DNA of 46,528 nucleotides from Bacteroidota bacterium (GCA_947476825.1 CANJRV010000011.1:1-46528); one strand, 5' to 3'; counted from the first letter of the stretch, positions 29,697 to 39,278 are shown. A program made the numbers and translations. Notes: generated from the letters alone by a model not told the origin.

Positions 29697-30071
29697 ATGG
29701 AATTAAAGTATAAGGAAATAACAGAAAAAATAATTGGTGCATCTTTTGAAGTACATAACTTTTTAGGGAATGGATTTCAGGAAGTCATTTATCAACGTGC
29801 ACTGGCTTATGAAATGAGGGAAAATGGTTTGTCTTTTGCGAGAGAACTAGAGCAACCTATTTTTTATAAAGAACTAGAAGAACCTATTGGGACGAGGCGA
29901 GCTGATTTTTTAGTGGAAGGTAAAGTATTAGTAGAGTTGAAGGCGGTTCTCATTTTAGAAGAAGTACATGTTGCACAATTACTCAATTATTTAAGAGTCT
30001 ATAAAATAGAAATAGGATTATTAATTAATTTCGGAAGTAAAAAATTAAGCTTTAAGCGGCTCGCATTGTGA
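29697..30071 (+). CDS. GxxExxY protein (PD-(D/E)XK nuclease-like)
   Basis: GNGFQEVIYQRAL (GxxExxY motif), RADFLVEGKVLVELKAV (D...ExK), AQLLNYLRVYKIEIGLLINFGSKKLSFKR; start ATG at 29697. Confidence 0.92.
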   Translation: MELKYKEITEKIIGASFEVHNFLGNGFQEVIYQRALAYEMRENGLSFARELEQPIFYKELEEPIGTRRADFLVEGKVLVELKAVLILEEVHVAQLLNYLRVYKIEIGLLINFGSKKLSFKRLAL

Positions 30072-30082
30072 TCGAGTAATTT

Positions 30083-30120
30083 CATATGTGACATCTTCTT
30101 TATGCTCTTCATCCGTAATT
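30083..30120. repeat. Right arm immediately downstream of the GxxExxY gene
   Basis: CATATGTGACATCTTCTTTATGCTCTTCATCCGTAATT matches the copy B right arm at 32/38 positions without gaps. Confidence 0.85.
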
Positions 30121-30122
30121 AG

Positions 30123-30243
30123 AATCACGGATAGTGATGATTACACGGATTGCACGGATAATACAGCGCCTTAAAGGACTTCAATGTTGAAACTTTTTTT
30201 TGTCCCATCTGTGTCATCTTCTTCATCCTCTTCATCTGTGATT
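30123..30243. repeat. 121-bp hairpin repeat, copy B
   Basis: Same left arm/loop/right arm layout as copy A; nearly identical to copy D. Confidence 0.93.
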
Positions 30244-30263
30244 CAGACAAAATTATTTAGCAC

Positions 30264-30359
30264 CATCTGTGCCATCTTCCTTATCCTCTTCATCTGTGAT
30301 TCAGACAAAATTATTTAGCACCATCTGTGCCATCTTCTTTATCCTCTTCATCTGTGATT
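30264..30359. repeat. Two extra right arms (30264..30301, 30322..30359) in 58-bp tandem with copy B's right arm
   Basis: CATCTGTGCCATCTTC(C/T)TTATCCTCTTCATCTGTGATT separated by CAGACAAAATTATTTAGCAC; starts at 30206, 30264 and 30322. Confidence 0.92.
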
Positions 30360-30374
30360 CAGACAATGAGTTGG

Positions 30375-30495
30375 AATCACGGATAGTGATGATTACACGG
30401 ATTGCACGGATAATACAGCGCCTTAAAGGACTTCAATGTTGAAGCTTTTTTTTGTCCCATCTGTGTCATCTTCTTCATCCTCTTCATCTGTGATT
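30375..30495. repeat. 121-bp hairpin repeat, copy D
   Basis: Direct repeat of copy B at 252-bp offset, differing visibly only at TTGAAAC/TTGAAGC in the loop. Confidence 0.93.
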
Positions 30496-30515
30496 CAGAC
30501 AACTTTATTTATCCC

Positions 30516-30660
30516 CATCTGTGTCATCTTCTTTATCCTCTTCATCTGTGATTCAGACAAAATTACTTAGCACCATCTGTGCCATCTTCTTTATCCGTGA
30601 TTCGGACAACTTCATTTGCTCTCATCCGTGCCATCTTCTTTATCTTCATCATCCGTGTTT
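30516..30660. repeat. Three further right arms (30516..30553, truncated 30574..30602, 30623..30660)
   Basis: 58-bp spacing 30458/30516/30574, then a diverged unit CATCCGTGCCATCTTCTTTATCTTCATCATCCGTGTTT. Confidence 0.88.
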
Positions 30661-30697
30661 CAGACAAAGAGTGATTCGAACAAATCATTCCCCAAAC

Positions 30698-31084
30698 CTA
30701 ATGTTTTCGATACGCAGAGTACAACACTAAAAACCAAGCCAATATAAAACACACACCGCCAATTGGTGTCAAAATACCTAAGCCTGTTGCGCCAATTTGC
30801 CCTTGACTTTTGAGGTAACAAAGGGCATAGATAGATCCTGAAAATAAAAGAATGCCACAGGTAAAAAGGAGATAAATCCATTTTTGTAAAATCGTATTTT
30901 CTTTCATATACGTACCAATAAATAACAAAGCAAAGCTGTGGTACATTTGATATCGTACACCAGTTTCAAAACTGGAAAGCACATCCGGGGCGAAAATTGT
31001 TTTTAAATAATGTGCACCAAAGGCACCGAATATAACACCGAGCATCGCAAATAGAGCGGCGGTGAAAATGGAAATTTTAGACAT
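30698..31084 (-). CDS. DUF423 family membrane protein
   Basis: ALFAMLGVIFGAFGAHYLKTIF...TGVRYQMYHSFALLFIG...LFSGSIYALCY...ITPIGGVCFILAW. Confidence 0.9.
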   Translation of the reverse strand: MSKISIFTAALFAMLGVIFGAFGAHYLKTIFAPDVLSSFETGVRYQMYHSFALLFIGTYMKENTILQKWIYLLFTCGILLFSGSIYALCYLKSQGQIGATGLGILTPIGGVCFILAWFLVLYSAYRKH

Positions 31085-31586
31085 AGCTATTTATTTTGTT
31101 TGCAAAAGTAATTTCATCTATGCACTCCATATCGATTATTTCTGTTGCTTGTTTATAAATGGCTTCTCGAGTTGCAAATAGGATTTTGAGTTCTTGTGTG
31201 AAATTGTCTGGTGCTATAGTTTTTAGCAAAGGGCGTGTTTCTTTTTTCAATAATAATCGTTCTTCTAAAATAGAAAATGGGACTTGTAAATAAAATACAG
31301 TTCCCATTGTTTTCATCCATTCCATATTGTCTGCAAAGCAAGGTGTGCCGCCTCCACAAGCCAATATCATGTTTGGCTTATGGATTGTCAAGCTATGCAA
31401 ATATTCTTGTTCAATTTGTCTAAAATAGGATTCGCCCTTCTCTTCAAATAAGCTTGCAATACTGCATTGCTCTTTGCTTTCTATCCATTCGTCCAAATCA
31501 AATGATGGAATACCTGTAGCAATGGATAATTTCTTTGCCCAAAAACTTTTGCCACAACCCATAAATCCTGTAAGGAAAAAACGCAT
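31077..31586 (-). CDS. aroK: Shikimate kinase
   Basis: FLTGFMGCGKSFWAKKLS Walker A, FDLDEWIE, ESYFRQIEQEYL, LACGGGTPCF, RPLL lid. Confidence 0.92.
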   Translation of the reverse strand: MRFFLTGFMGCGKSFWAKKLSIATGIPSFDLDEWIESKEQCSIASLFEEKGESYFRQIEQEYLHSLTIHKPNMILACGGGTPCFADNMEWMKTMGTVFYLQVPFSILEERLLLKKETRPLLKTIAPDNFTQELKILFATREAIYKQATEIIDMECIDEITFANKINSYV

Positions 31587-31637
31587 CTTTGTCTGATTAT
31601 TTCGACTAAAATAGTACTTACCCTTAAAACTACCTAA

Positions 31638-32996
31638 TTGGCATTTAATATACCGCCCGAATTACTGCAAACTATTCCTTTATCAGATTCTTTTGATGAA
31701 TCTGCTTTTTTACTTGCCCAACAGCAAGAGCCTATCACTTCTATTCGTTTGAACCCAAAGAAATATTCGCCCATTTTTCAACAAGAAGAAAATGTGCCTT
31801 GGAGTATGTATGGCAAGTATTTGCGCGAACGTCCTGTTTTTACAGCTGACCCATTATTGCATGCTGGTTGCTATTATGTACAAGAAGCTTCTTCTATGTT
31901 TTTGGAATATGCATTGAAACAATGTGTTGACTTTTCGCAAACGCAAATTGCCTTGGATTTATGTGGCGCACCCGGTGGAAAAAGTACTTTGTTGGCTTCT
32001 TTATTATCCGAAGAATCTTTGTTGATATCCAATGAAGTGATTCAAAACAGAGCTACCATTTTAAATGAAAATATTTGCAAATGGGGTTACCAAAATACCT
32101 GGGTCAGTAACAGTGATCCCAAACATTTTGCAGCTTTAAAAAATGAGTTTACTATCTTACTGATGGATGCACCATGCTCGGGTTCAGGACTTTTTAGAAA
32201 ATTGCCCAACTATTGCCACGATTGGAATATGGATAATGTCAACCTCTGCGCACAGCGTCAGAAGCGCATTCTACATGATAGTTATGATTGTTTGGCACAG
32301 GATGGCATATTGGTTTATATGACTTGTTCTTTTAGTCAACAAGAAAATGAAGATATAGTGGATTATATTTTAGACTCCATGGCAGTAGAATCCATTGCCT
32401 TTTCTTTGCCTGAAAATTGGGGAATTACCGAAACGATTAGTGAGGAGCAAAAAGGATACGGTTATCGTTTTTACCCTCATTTATTACAAGGTGAAGGCTT
32501 CTTTATAGCTTGTTTCAAAAAGTTGGATGGACAAAAAGTGGAACCGAAATTACCTGCTAAAAAGTTCAAACTTAAGCATCAGTCGATTGCGGAATTTGTA
32601 GATGTCGATAAAGGAATGGTGGTAGAACAGCAAGATAATTTATTGTTTATTAAAGAAGAACATATTGCCTATATGCAAGCTTTTTCGAACCATATTAAAT
32701 TAATTAAAAAAGGAATCCGATTGGGTAAGGTGATTCGAAATGAGCTTTTGCCAGATCATGAATTGGCATTATTTGTAGGCAATAATTTTCAAGCGAATAT
32801 AATGCAGGTGAACAAAGAAGAAGCGATTGCTTATTTGAAAAAGGAGAATATTATTTTTCCGGAAATTCCTAAAGGATGGGCATTGGTGCAGTATGAAGGC
32901 ATTGCATTGGGATGGATAAAAAATATTGGAAGTCGCATGAATAATTACTATCCCGCGAACTATCGGATTTTAAATCAAAACATTTTGCCCTCTTGA
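31638..32996 (+). CDS. RsmF/NOL1-NOP2-Sun-type rRNA (cytosine-C5) methyltransferase
   Basis: QEASSMFLEYAL, ALDLCGAPGGKSTLLA, LLMDAPCSGSGLFRK, YMTCSFSQQENEDIV; TTG start. Confidence 0.92.
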   Translation: MAFNIPPELLQTIPLSDSFDESAFLLAQQQEPITSIRLNPKKYSPIFQQEENVPWSMYGKYLRERPVFTADPLLHAGCYYVQEASSMFLEYALKQCVDFSQTQIALDLCGAPGGKSTLLASLLSEESLLISNEVIQNRATILNENICKWGYQNTWVSNSDPKHFAALKNEFTILLMDAPCSGSGLFRKLPNYCHDWNMDNVNLCAQRQKRILHDSYDCLAQDGILVYMTCSFSQQENEDIVDYILDSMAVESIAFSLPENWGITETISEEQKGYGYRFYPHLLQGEGFFIACFKKLDGQKVEPKLPAKKFKLKHQSIAEFVDVDKGMVVEQQDNLLFIKEEHIAYMQAFSNHIKLIKKGIRLGKVIRNELLPDHELALFVGNNFQANIMQVNKEEAIAYLKKENIIFPEIPKGWALVQYEGIALGWIKNIGSRMNNYYPANYRILNQNILPS

Positions 32997-33028
32997 TAAA
33001 AAACAGCAAATTTGCATGTATATAGTTC

Positions 33029-34594
33029 ATGAAATCGCTTCTCCTTTTCTTCTTGTTTTTTCTATTTTTTGCTCAGGCAGGAAATGCTAAAAGGATAGCG
33101 CATGTTAAAAATCAAACCCCATATATTATCCACTCCGTAAGCAATGGAGAATCGATTGTGCAACTTGCTGGTTTATATGGATTGAAGCCAGAAATACTCG
33201 CGCAGTTTAATGGCATACCTTCGTATACTGTATTAAAGGTTGGGCAGATGATAGATATTCCTCTAATGGCGAATAATTTTATTGTAGAGGACAAGGCATA
33301 CGGAAATAGTGACTTTGAGCCAGTTTATTATGAGGCACAGGATGGCGACAATAAACGAAAAATTTGTTCGCAATTTCATATAGAAGAAAATAGTTTTGTT
33401 AAATGGAATGATTTCTCAGCTGAGAGTAATTTCTCATTACCTGAAGAGGTGATTATCGGTTGGCTAAAAATATCTAAAGTGTACTTGATTTCAGAAAATG
33501 TAGTTTTGTATAAAGGGGCGCCAAAAAAGGAACTAGAGAATCGAATGAAAATTAAAGATCCCATCGATCAAAAAACACTAATCGATACGAATATTGCTAC
33601 TGAAGAATTAGTGCAGCAAGAGCCTGAAAAAATTGGGACGCAAGTACCTGAAGAAATCCTTAAACCAGAGCTTGTGAAAGATCCATCTGAAGTTAGGATT
33701 ACGCCTGTTTATGCCAACCATAATAAATCGAACATACCCAAGTCTAGCGAGGGGGAAATGCAAATCAATTTCGCAGAGAGTGCGGTTCCAGTAGAAAAAG
33801 AAACAACTAAAAAATCAAGGAACCGTATTTCTTTCAGACATAAACACAAGGCGAATGTAATGGATTCGTCGTTTCAAAACATAGGGCTAACGCCATTGCA
33901 CGATACCACAGATATAGATTCTCTCTTAGAGTCGAAGGGTACAACCGAACAGGATTTTATTAATTCATTTAAAAACATAAAGCTGGAATATGATACAGTG
34001 TTTGCAGAAGATGAAACGCCAGTAGAAAACAAAGTAGAAGAAACAAAAGAGGCGCAAATTCCAATAACACAAACGGAAAATATAGCACAAGTCAAGGATG
34101 CCATAAAGCTTAAACCAAGAGGATTAAAGAAATTAGTTCAGTACACAAAACATTTATTTTCTTCTGATGGTAATTCGGCAAAAGCAACTAAAAAGGTTGT
34201 CTCGAAAAGTAGAATTCCTAAACTAAATGATCTTGTTCCAGAACCTGTTCGCCCAGAAAAAGCAGCGCCAATTTTAACCGCCAAGTCTGTCGAAGAGCCA
34301 GTTGTAATGAAGGAAAAGGAACCACTCATTTTTACAAATGTGGTTACCGGAAAAGCATCTGTTTTTTTTGCAGGACCTTCGGAAGGGAAGTTTTATGCAT
34401 TAACAAATATTGCATTGCCTGGCCAAATGATAAAAATAACCAATATAGAAAATGGGGCTTCCATATTGGCGGAGGTATTGGATAAGATTCCACCAACTGA
34501 TTTGTCGAAAGGTTTAACCTTTAAATTAAGTGACAATGTCAAAATACCTTTGAAACAAAAAAACAATTCCTTTCAAGTGTTGGTGAATTATTAA
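33029..34594 (+). CDS. LysM-domain secreted protein with long disordered middle region
   Basis: Signal peptide; IHSVSNGESIVQLAGLYGLKPEILAQFNGIPSYTVLKVGQMIDIPL LysM repeat; charged linker; conserved C-terminal ASVFFAGPSEGKFYAL. Confidence 0.75.
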   Translation: MKSLLLFFLFFLFFAQAGNAKRIAHVKNQTPYIIHSVSNGESIVQLAGLYGLKPEILAQFNGIPSYTVLKVGQMIDIPLMANNFIVEDKAYGNSDFEPVYYEAQDGDNKRKICSQFHIEENSFVKWNDFSAESNFSLPEEVIIGWLKISKVYLISENVVLYKGAPKKELENRMKIKDPIDQKTLIDTNIATEELVQQEPEKIGTQVPEEILKPELVKDPSEVRITPVYANHNKSNIPKSSEGEMQINFAESAVPVEKETTKKSRNRISFRHKHKANVMDSSFQNIGLTPLHDTTDIDSLLESKGTTEQDFINSFKNIKLEYDTVFAEDETPVENKVEETKEAQIPITQTENIAQVKDAIKLKPRGLKKLVQYTKHLFSSDGNSAKATKKVVSKSRIPKLNDLVPEPVRPEKAAPILTAKSVEEPVVMKEKEPLIFTNVVTGKASVFFAGPSEGKFYALTNIALPGQMIKITNIENGASILAEVLDKIPPTDLSKGLTFKLSDNVKIPLKQKNNSFQVLVNY

Positions 34595-34634
34595 TCGCTT
34601 TATACTATTTTACACGCCTGCTTTATAAAATGAT

Positions 34635-35663
34635 ATGAAAATACTAGTTATTCGATTTTCTTCTATTGGGGATATAGTTTTGACCACGCCAATTATTCGT
34701 TGTCTTAAAAATCAAATTCCGAATGTAGAAGTACATTTTTTGACGAAACGGAAATTTGAAAATGTATTGCAGTTTAATCCTTACATCCATAAGATACATC
34801 TTATAGAAAATGACGCACAGCCCATCATGCTTGAACTATTGAAGGAGAAGTTTGATTATGTGATTGATCTACACAAGAATTTAAGAACAAAATATATAAA
34901 GGTTTTATTGCATCAGGCATTTAATAGTCAAGTTCAAACGAGGTCTTTCGATAAATTGAATATTCGAAAATGGCTGTTAACCAATTTGAAAATAAATTGG
35001 ATGCCAGATAAAAGTATCGTGGAAAGATATTTTGCTACAGTAAAAGAATTGGGCGTTACGAATGATGGGCAAGGGTTGGATTTTTTTGTGGGAGAGGCAA
35101 ATGAAATAAAGAAGGATGATATTCCAATGAGTCATATGCTTGGCTTTGTAGCCTGTGTTATTGGCGGTCAACATGAAACTAAAAAAATGCCTGTGGCGAT
35201 GTGGCAGACATTTTGTAAAGAGCTAGATTTTCCAATTATATTGCTTGGTGGGAAAGAAGATGCAGTAGCTGGGGAACAAATTAAAACAGTGGATGCAGTA
35301 AAAATATATAATGCTTGTGGTAAATTTTCATTCAATGAAAGTGCGGATATTGTAAGTAAATCGCGATTTGTCATTACGCACGATACAGGACTCATGCATG
35401 TTGCAGCGGCATTCAAAAAAGCAATTATTTCTATTTGGGGAAATACAGTTCCGGAATTTGGGATGTTTCCTTATTATGGATTTAATAATTTAAAAACCAA
35501 TGTAGCGCCTATGTCTTATTTGATTCAAAACAAAAAATTGCGCTGTAGACCATGTAGTAAAATTGGATATAAAAAATGCCCTAAAGGCCATTTTAATTGC
35601 ATGAATAAATTATCCATACAAGAAATACTCCTAGTTGCTAATCAATTGAAGAATAAAAAGTAA
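34635..35663 (+). CDS. Glycosyltransferase family 9 (heptosyltransferase-like)
   Basis: KILVIRFSSIGDIVLTTPIIRCLK, DYVIDLHKNLRT, FVITHDTGLMHVAAAFKK. Confidence 0.92.
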   Translation: MKILVIRFSSIGDIVLTTPIIRCLKNQIPNVEVHFLTKRKFENVLQFNPYIHKIHLIENDAQPIMLELLKEKFDYVIDLHKNLRTKYIKVLLHQAFNSQVQTRSFDKLNIRKWLLTNLKINWMPDKSIVERYFATVKELGVTNDGQGLDFFVGEANEIKKDDIPMSHMLGFVACVIGGQHETKKMPVAMWQTFCKELDFPIILLGGKEDAVAGEQIKTVDAVKIYNACGKFSFNESADIVSKSRFVITHDTGLMHVAAAFKKAIISIWGNTVPEFGMFPYYGFNNLKTNVAPMSYLIQNKKLRCRPCSKIGYKKCPKGHFNCMNKLSIQEILLVANQLKNKK

Positions 35664-35705
35664 TTAAGTAGTCGTGTGAATAGACAAAATAAAATGCATA
35701 GCGAA

Positions 35706-36482
35706 CTACCAACTTCCACCCGAACCGCCACCGCCAAAACTTCCACCACCAAAACCGCCAAATCCTCCACTATCAGAGGAACTGCTGCTACCACCAAATC
35801 CGCCTCCGCTATTCAACAAGGAACTTAAAAGAAATCCTGTGCCCATACTTAATCCACCGCCACCGCCTCGTCTATTATTTCTTAGTATATAAAATACGAT
35901 GACGATAATGAGGAGTATTAATTTCCAAAGTTTAAATCCGCCTTTCTTTTTAGGAGCATATTGATCTGAATTGTATTCTCCTTTCGCCAATGACATTAAA
36001 GCATCTGTGCCTTTGTCCAAGCCTTCATAAAATTTATTTTCTTTGAAGTAAGGATACATCTCATTCTCTCTTATTTGTTTTGTTGCTAAATCAGGAATGG
36101 CACCTTGTAAGCCATAACCAGGTGCAATAAATAATTGTCGAACACCTGGTCCTCCTAAGGGTTTTAATAATATCACAATACCATTATCTTGATCTTTTTG
36201 TCCGACTCCCCATTTTTGCCCTAATTCTGTTGCGTATTGAAACGGTTCCATGCCTTGTAAATCATCTACAATTACAATAACAATTTGATTGGACGTTTGA
36301 TTGGCAAATGTTTCTAATTTTCTTTCTAATTGTTCTTCTTCGTTGTTGGTAAGAATGCCTGAGCTTGATAAATTATTGACTAATCTATTCGGACTTGGGC
36401 GTTCAGGAATTAAAGCGGCTTGCCCGAAGACATGCAGTGTTAAGAATAATAAGAAAAGGAAACTATATTTTTTCAACTTCAA
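35706..36482 (-). CDS. TPM domain-containing protein (YgcG-like), Gly/Ser-rich C-terminus
   Basis: VNNLSSSGILTNNEEEQLERKLETFANQTSNQIVIVIVDDL; C-terminal GGGFGGSSSSSDSGGFGGFGGGSFGGGGSGGSW. Confidence 0.93.
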   Translation of the reverse strand: MKLKKYSFLFLLFLTLHVFGQAALIPERPSPNRLVNNLSSSGILTNNEEEQLERKLETFANQTSNQIVIVIVDDLQGMEPFQYATELGQKWGVGQKDQDNGIVILLKPLGGPGVRQLFIAPGYGLQGAIPDLATKQIRENEMYPYFKENKFYEGLDKGTDALMSLAKGEYNSDQYAPKKKGGFKLWKLILLIIVIVFYILRNNRRGGGGGLSMGTGFLLSSLLNSGGGFGGSSSSSDSGGFGGFGGGSFGGGGSGGSW

Positions 36483-36501
36483 TGGGTATTTAATTTATAC
36501 T

Positions 36502-36951
36502 TTATTCGTTCTTTCCAAAACTGATGTCATTGCTCAACTCATTGGTATCATTACTTTGTAAAGGGAAATGGGATTTTAATTTTTCTCCTGCCATTTCTAT
36601 TCCTTTTTGTAATCCTTCTGTAAATTCTTGTTTCTTGAAATGACGCAACATGGTATCCCGTATTTCATCCCAAAAATTAGTGGGTACTTTTTCATGAATT
36701 CCTTTGTCGCCGAGTATTGCAAATTTTTGGTCTTCAATAGATAAATAAAATAACACACCATTTCGTAATGCAGTTTCATGCATCTTCATGCTTTTGAAAA
36801 AATCAGCAGCAATATCTAGCACCTCACCTTTACATTTTTTATCAATATGCACACGAATCTCACCTGATGTATTTTTTTCAGCATCAGCAATTGCTTGCAC
36901 TATGATTTTTTGTTGCGCGGTAGAAAAGAAATTTTTGATATGCATGTACAA
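36502..36951 (-). CDS. TPM domain-containing protein (soluble)
   Basis: ADAEKNTSGEIRVHIDKKCKG...ALRNGVLFYLSIEDQKFAILGDKGIHEKV. Confidence 0.88.
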   Translation of the reverse strand: MYMHIKNFFSTAQQKIIVQAIADAEKNTSGEIRVHIDKKCKGEVLDIAADFFKSMKMHETALRNGVLFYLSIEDQKFAILGDKGIHEKVPTNFWDEIRDTMLRHFKKQEFTEGLQKGIEMAGEKLKSHFPLQSNDTNELSNDISFGKNE

Positions 36952-37029
36952 GAAATAAAAATGCTAAGAAGAATCATTAACGGAAAAAAGAATCATTCTA
37001 AAAAGCACCGTGAATGAAGGGTTCGTGTT

Positions 37030-37635
37030 CTAATTAGCTTCTTTCATTTTTTTAATGTCTGGCGCATCTTCTGCACCAGCTTGTGCTTCAAAATAGGCTC
37101 GTTTATTGAATCCGAATATTCTTGCCCAGATATTTTTTGGAAAGCGACGAATATAGGTATTGAAATTTTGTGCTACATCGTTAAATCTAATTCTTTCCGT
37201 AGAGATCCTATTTTCCATTCCTTCATATTGTGTTTGAAAATCTCGGAAAGCTTGTACTGCTTGTAAATTTGGGTAGTTTTCTGCAACTGCCATCAAGCGA
37301 CCTAATGAAGAACCGAAAGCATTCTGAGCTTTTTCAAATTCGGCAATTTTTTCTGGAGTAAGGTTATTCGCATCGATTTGAATTCTGGTTGCCTTACTAC
37401 GTGCTTCCATCACATCTGTTAATGTACTTTTTTCAAAATCAGCTGCGCTTTGTACTATTTCAAATAAATTTTTTGTTTTGTCCATACGAGCTTGATAAGC
37501 TACACCAACTTGTTTCCATTGAGCTGTTACGCCTTCGTCCATTGTAACCATTGAATTGTAAGATCCACATCCATTGAATACAGATACCAATAGGATGAAT
37601 CCGATAATCCCTAAAATAATTGTGCCTTTTTTCAT
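37030..37635 (-). CDS. LemA family protein
   Basis: YNSMVTMDEGVTAQWKQVGVAYQARMD...RFNDVAQNFNTYIRRFPKNIWARIFGFNKRAYFEAQAGAEDAPDI. Confidence 0.95.
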   Translation of the reverse strand: MKKGTIILGIIGFILLVSVFNGCGSYNSMVTMDEGVTAQWKQVGVAYQARMDKTKNLFEIVQSAADFEKSTLTDVMEARSKATRIQIDANNLTPEKIAEFEKAQNAFGSSLGRLMAVAENYPNLQAVQAFRDFQTQYEGMENRISTERIRFNDVAQNFNTYIRRFPKNIWARIFGFNKRAYFEAQAGAEDAPDIKKMKEAN

Positions 37636-37951
37636 TGTTCTAAGTTTGTTTTAAAAATTAAAAGTAGTTCCTTTTTATGAATCGGAAAGTAATTTATTGA
37701 AGAAAGAAGTATAAAATCGTCCTCTAGTTTTGAATAGGATCCAATATGGTATTACCTATACTTATTGTATCTGATTGGGACATCCTTATGCAAGTAAAAA
37801 AATGAAATTGCGAGAAATCTCCATTATCTCCAATTCTTTCCAGTTTTTACATGAAATATTTTTTTTCAAACTGAAAAAGAAAATGAAATAAAAGTTATTA
37901 AATATAAAAAACTTATAATACTTTTGAGCCATAAACAATTAAAAAATATAT

Positions 37952-38671
37952 ATGAAAAAAGTAATTATCCTTTCATTAGCATTGGTTTCCGTATTATCAG
38001 TAGATGCTCAGAGAAAAAGAACAAGAACTGCAACTTCTCAAGGAAATGTAGTTGTAAGAACAGGTTTAGGTATTAATCATGTAAAGGTTGATCCAGATTT
38101 AGATCCAGTTTATAAATCAACTACAATTGATTTCAATCCTTCCGTTGGTTTTATGGCTATCGACAATTTGGAATTAGGTCTTGATTTTGGTATATCTAAC
38201 ACTACTAGCGAAGATGTATTCACGCAATCTCCAGTGATTTCAAAAACAAATACAAAAGCTACGGACGTTAACTTTGGTGTTTATGTTCAAAAATATTTCC
38301 CATTAAACAATTGGTTCGCTTTTACTACACAAGCTAACCTTGGTCTTTCAACTGGAACTTACAATACAGATGACGTATTAGGTTCTATTACTTCACCAGA
38401 TAAAATGAACAGCGGAAACCGTAATGGCGTTGGTGGTTCAGTTTCTTTTGGATTTGCTTTCACACCGTATAATGCTTTTTCATTGTTTGCGCACATAGCT
38501 AGTCTTGGGGTAAACAATATGAAAAACGATCCAGATGGTGTAAATGATATTACAAATACAACTAATGTTGGATTTAATGTAATTGGCAATACAAACATGA
38601 ATCAAAGTGTAACTACTCCATTAACTTTTGGATGTGCTTGGTATTTCGGTCGTGGTCTTTGGAAAAAATAA
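37952..38671 (+). CDS. Outer membrane beta-barrel protein (OmpW/porin-family-like)
   Basis: Signal peptide; alternating amphipathic strands; terminal aromatic-rich CAWYFGRGLWKK. Confidence 0.7.
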   Translation: MKKVIILSLALVSVLSVDAQRKRTRTATSQGNVVVRTGLGINHVKVDPDLDPVYKSTTIDFNPSVGFMAIDNLELGLDFGISNTTSEDVFTQSPVISKTNTKATDVNFGVYVQKYFPLNNWFAFTTQANLGLSTGTYNTDDVLGSITSPDKMNSGNRNGVGGSVSFGFAFTPYNAFSLFAHIASLGVNNMKNDPDGVNDITNTTNVGFNVIGNTNMNQSVTTPLTFGCAWYFGRGLWKK

Positions 38672-38690
38672 TTTATTCTTAAATAGTAAA

Positions 38691-38725
38691 AAATCCCGCT
38701 TTAGATAAAGCGGGATTTTTTTTAT
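38691..38725 (+). terminator. Rho-independent terminator
   Basis: AAATCCCGCTTTA-ga-TAAAGCGGGATTT + T run. Confidence 0.9.
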
Positions 38726-38903
38726 GTAGATATTTGTAATGAATCTCTTTTTTTCAAAATGAGCCTATCTATTGTTTGTTTTCCATACGGTCACAATTAA
38801 AAATAAATTGAATGGCTAGGTATCTTTACTAACAAATAGTCTGTTAGCAATGCTTATAAAATTGTTGGGAATAAAATCTTATAGGAATGAGATGGTGATG
38901 GGG

Positions 38904-39278
38904 TTAATAGAAATCAATTAGTGAAGCAATATAACTGTCGTCCCATCCTTCACAAATATCGATGTATTCTTCATCCGGAATATTCGTATGTTTGAGTTCC
39001 AATGAAGTTCCTTGTTTATGCTCATGCAATTTAATGGTCACGATCGAAGGTTCAACTTGTTCTCCAAAATACCATTCTTGCACTATTTTTTTTCCTTCTT
39101 CAAATTCAAGATTGCGACCAATAATACTATCACCCCAAAGTGAGAATTCAGAATTTGGTTCAGTACTCATGACAGCAGGTTCTCCTGTCCACAATTGAAT
39201 TGTAGCTGGATTAGTCAATGCCAAATACACTTCATCAGGTGGGGCAGGAAGGATGTAATATTTTTTAAAGTCTTTCAT
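38904..39278 (-). CDS. SRPBCC (AHSA1-like) domain protein
   Basis: KKYYILPAPPDEVYLALTNPATIQLWTGEPAVM...EGKKIVQEWYFGE...EDSYIASLIDF-type layout. Confidence 0.78.
   Translation of the reverse strand: MKDFKKYYILPAPPDEVYLALTNPATIQLWTGEPAVMSTEPNSEFSLWGDSIIGRNLEFEEGKKIVQEWYFGEQVEPSIVTIKLHEHKQGTSLELKHTNIPDEEYIDICEGWDDSYIASLIDFY

Noticed and set aside
29470-29700. Reading the GxxExxY gene as the DGR accessory protein Avd
   Set aside because: The protein has D...ExK nuclease-like motifs, whereas Avd is a short four-helix bundle; it is also ~23 kb from the putative VR with no RT beside it.
30119-30670. CRISPR-like regularly spaced repeats
   Set aside because: The 58-bp spacing has spacers that are themselves near-identical (CAGACAAAATTATTTAGCAC), the repeats are part of a hairpin with a left arm, and no cas genes are present.
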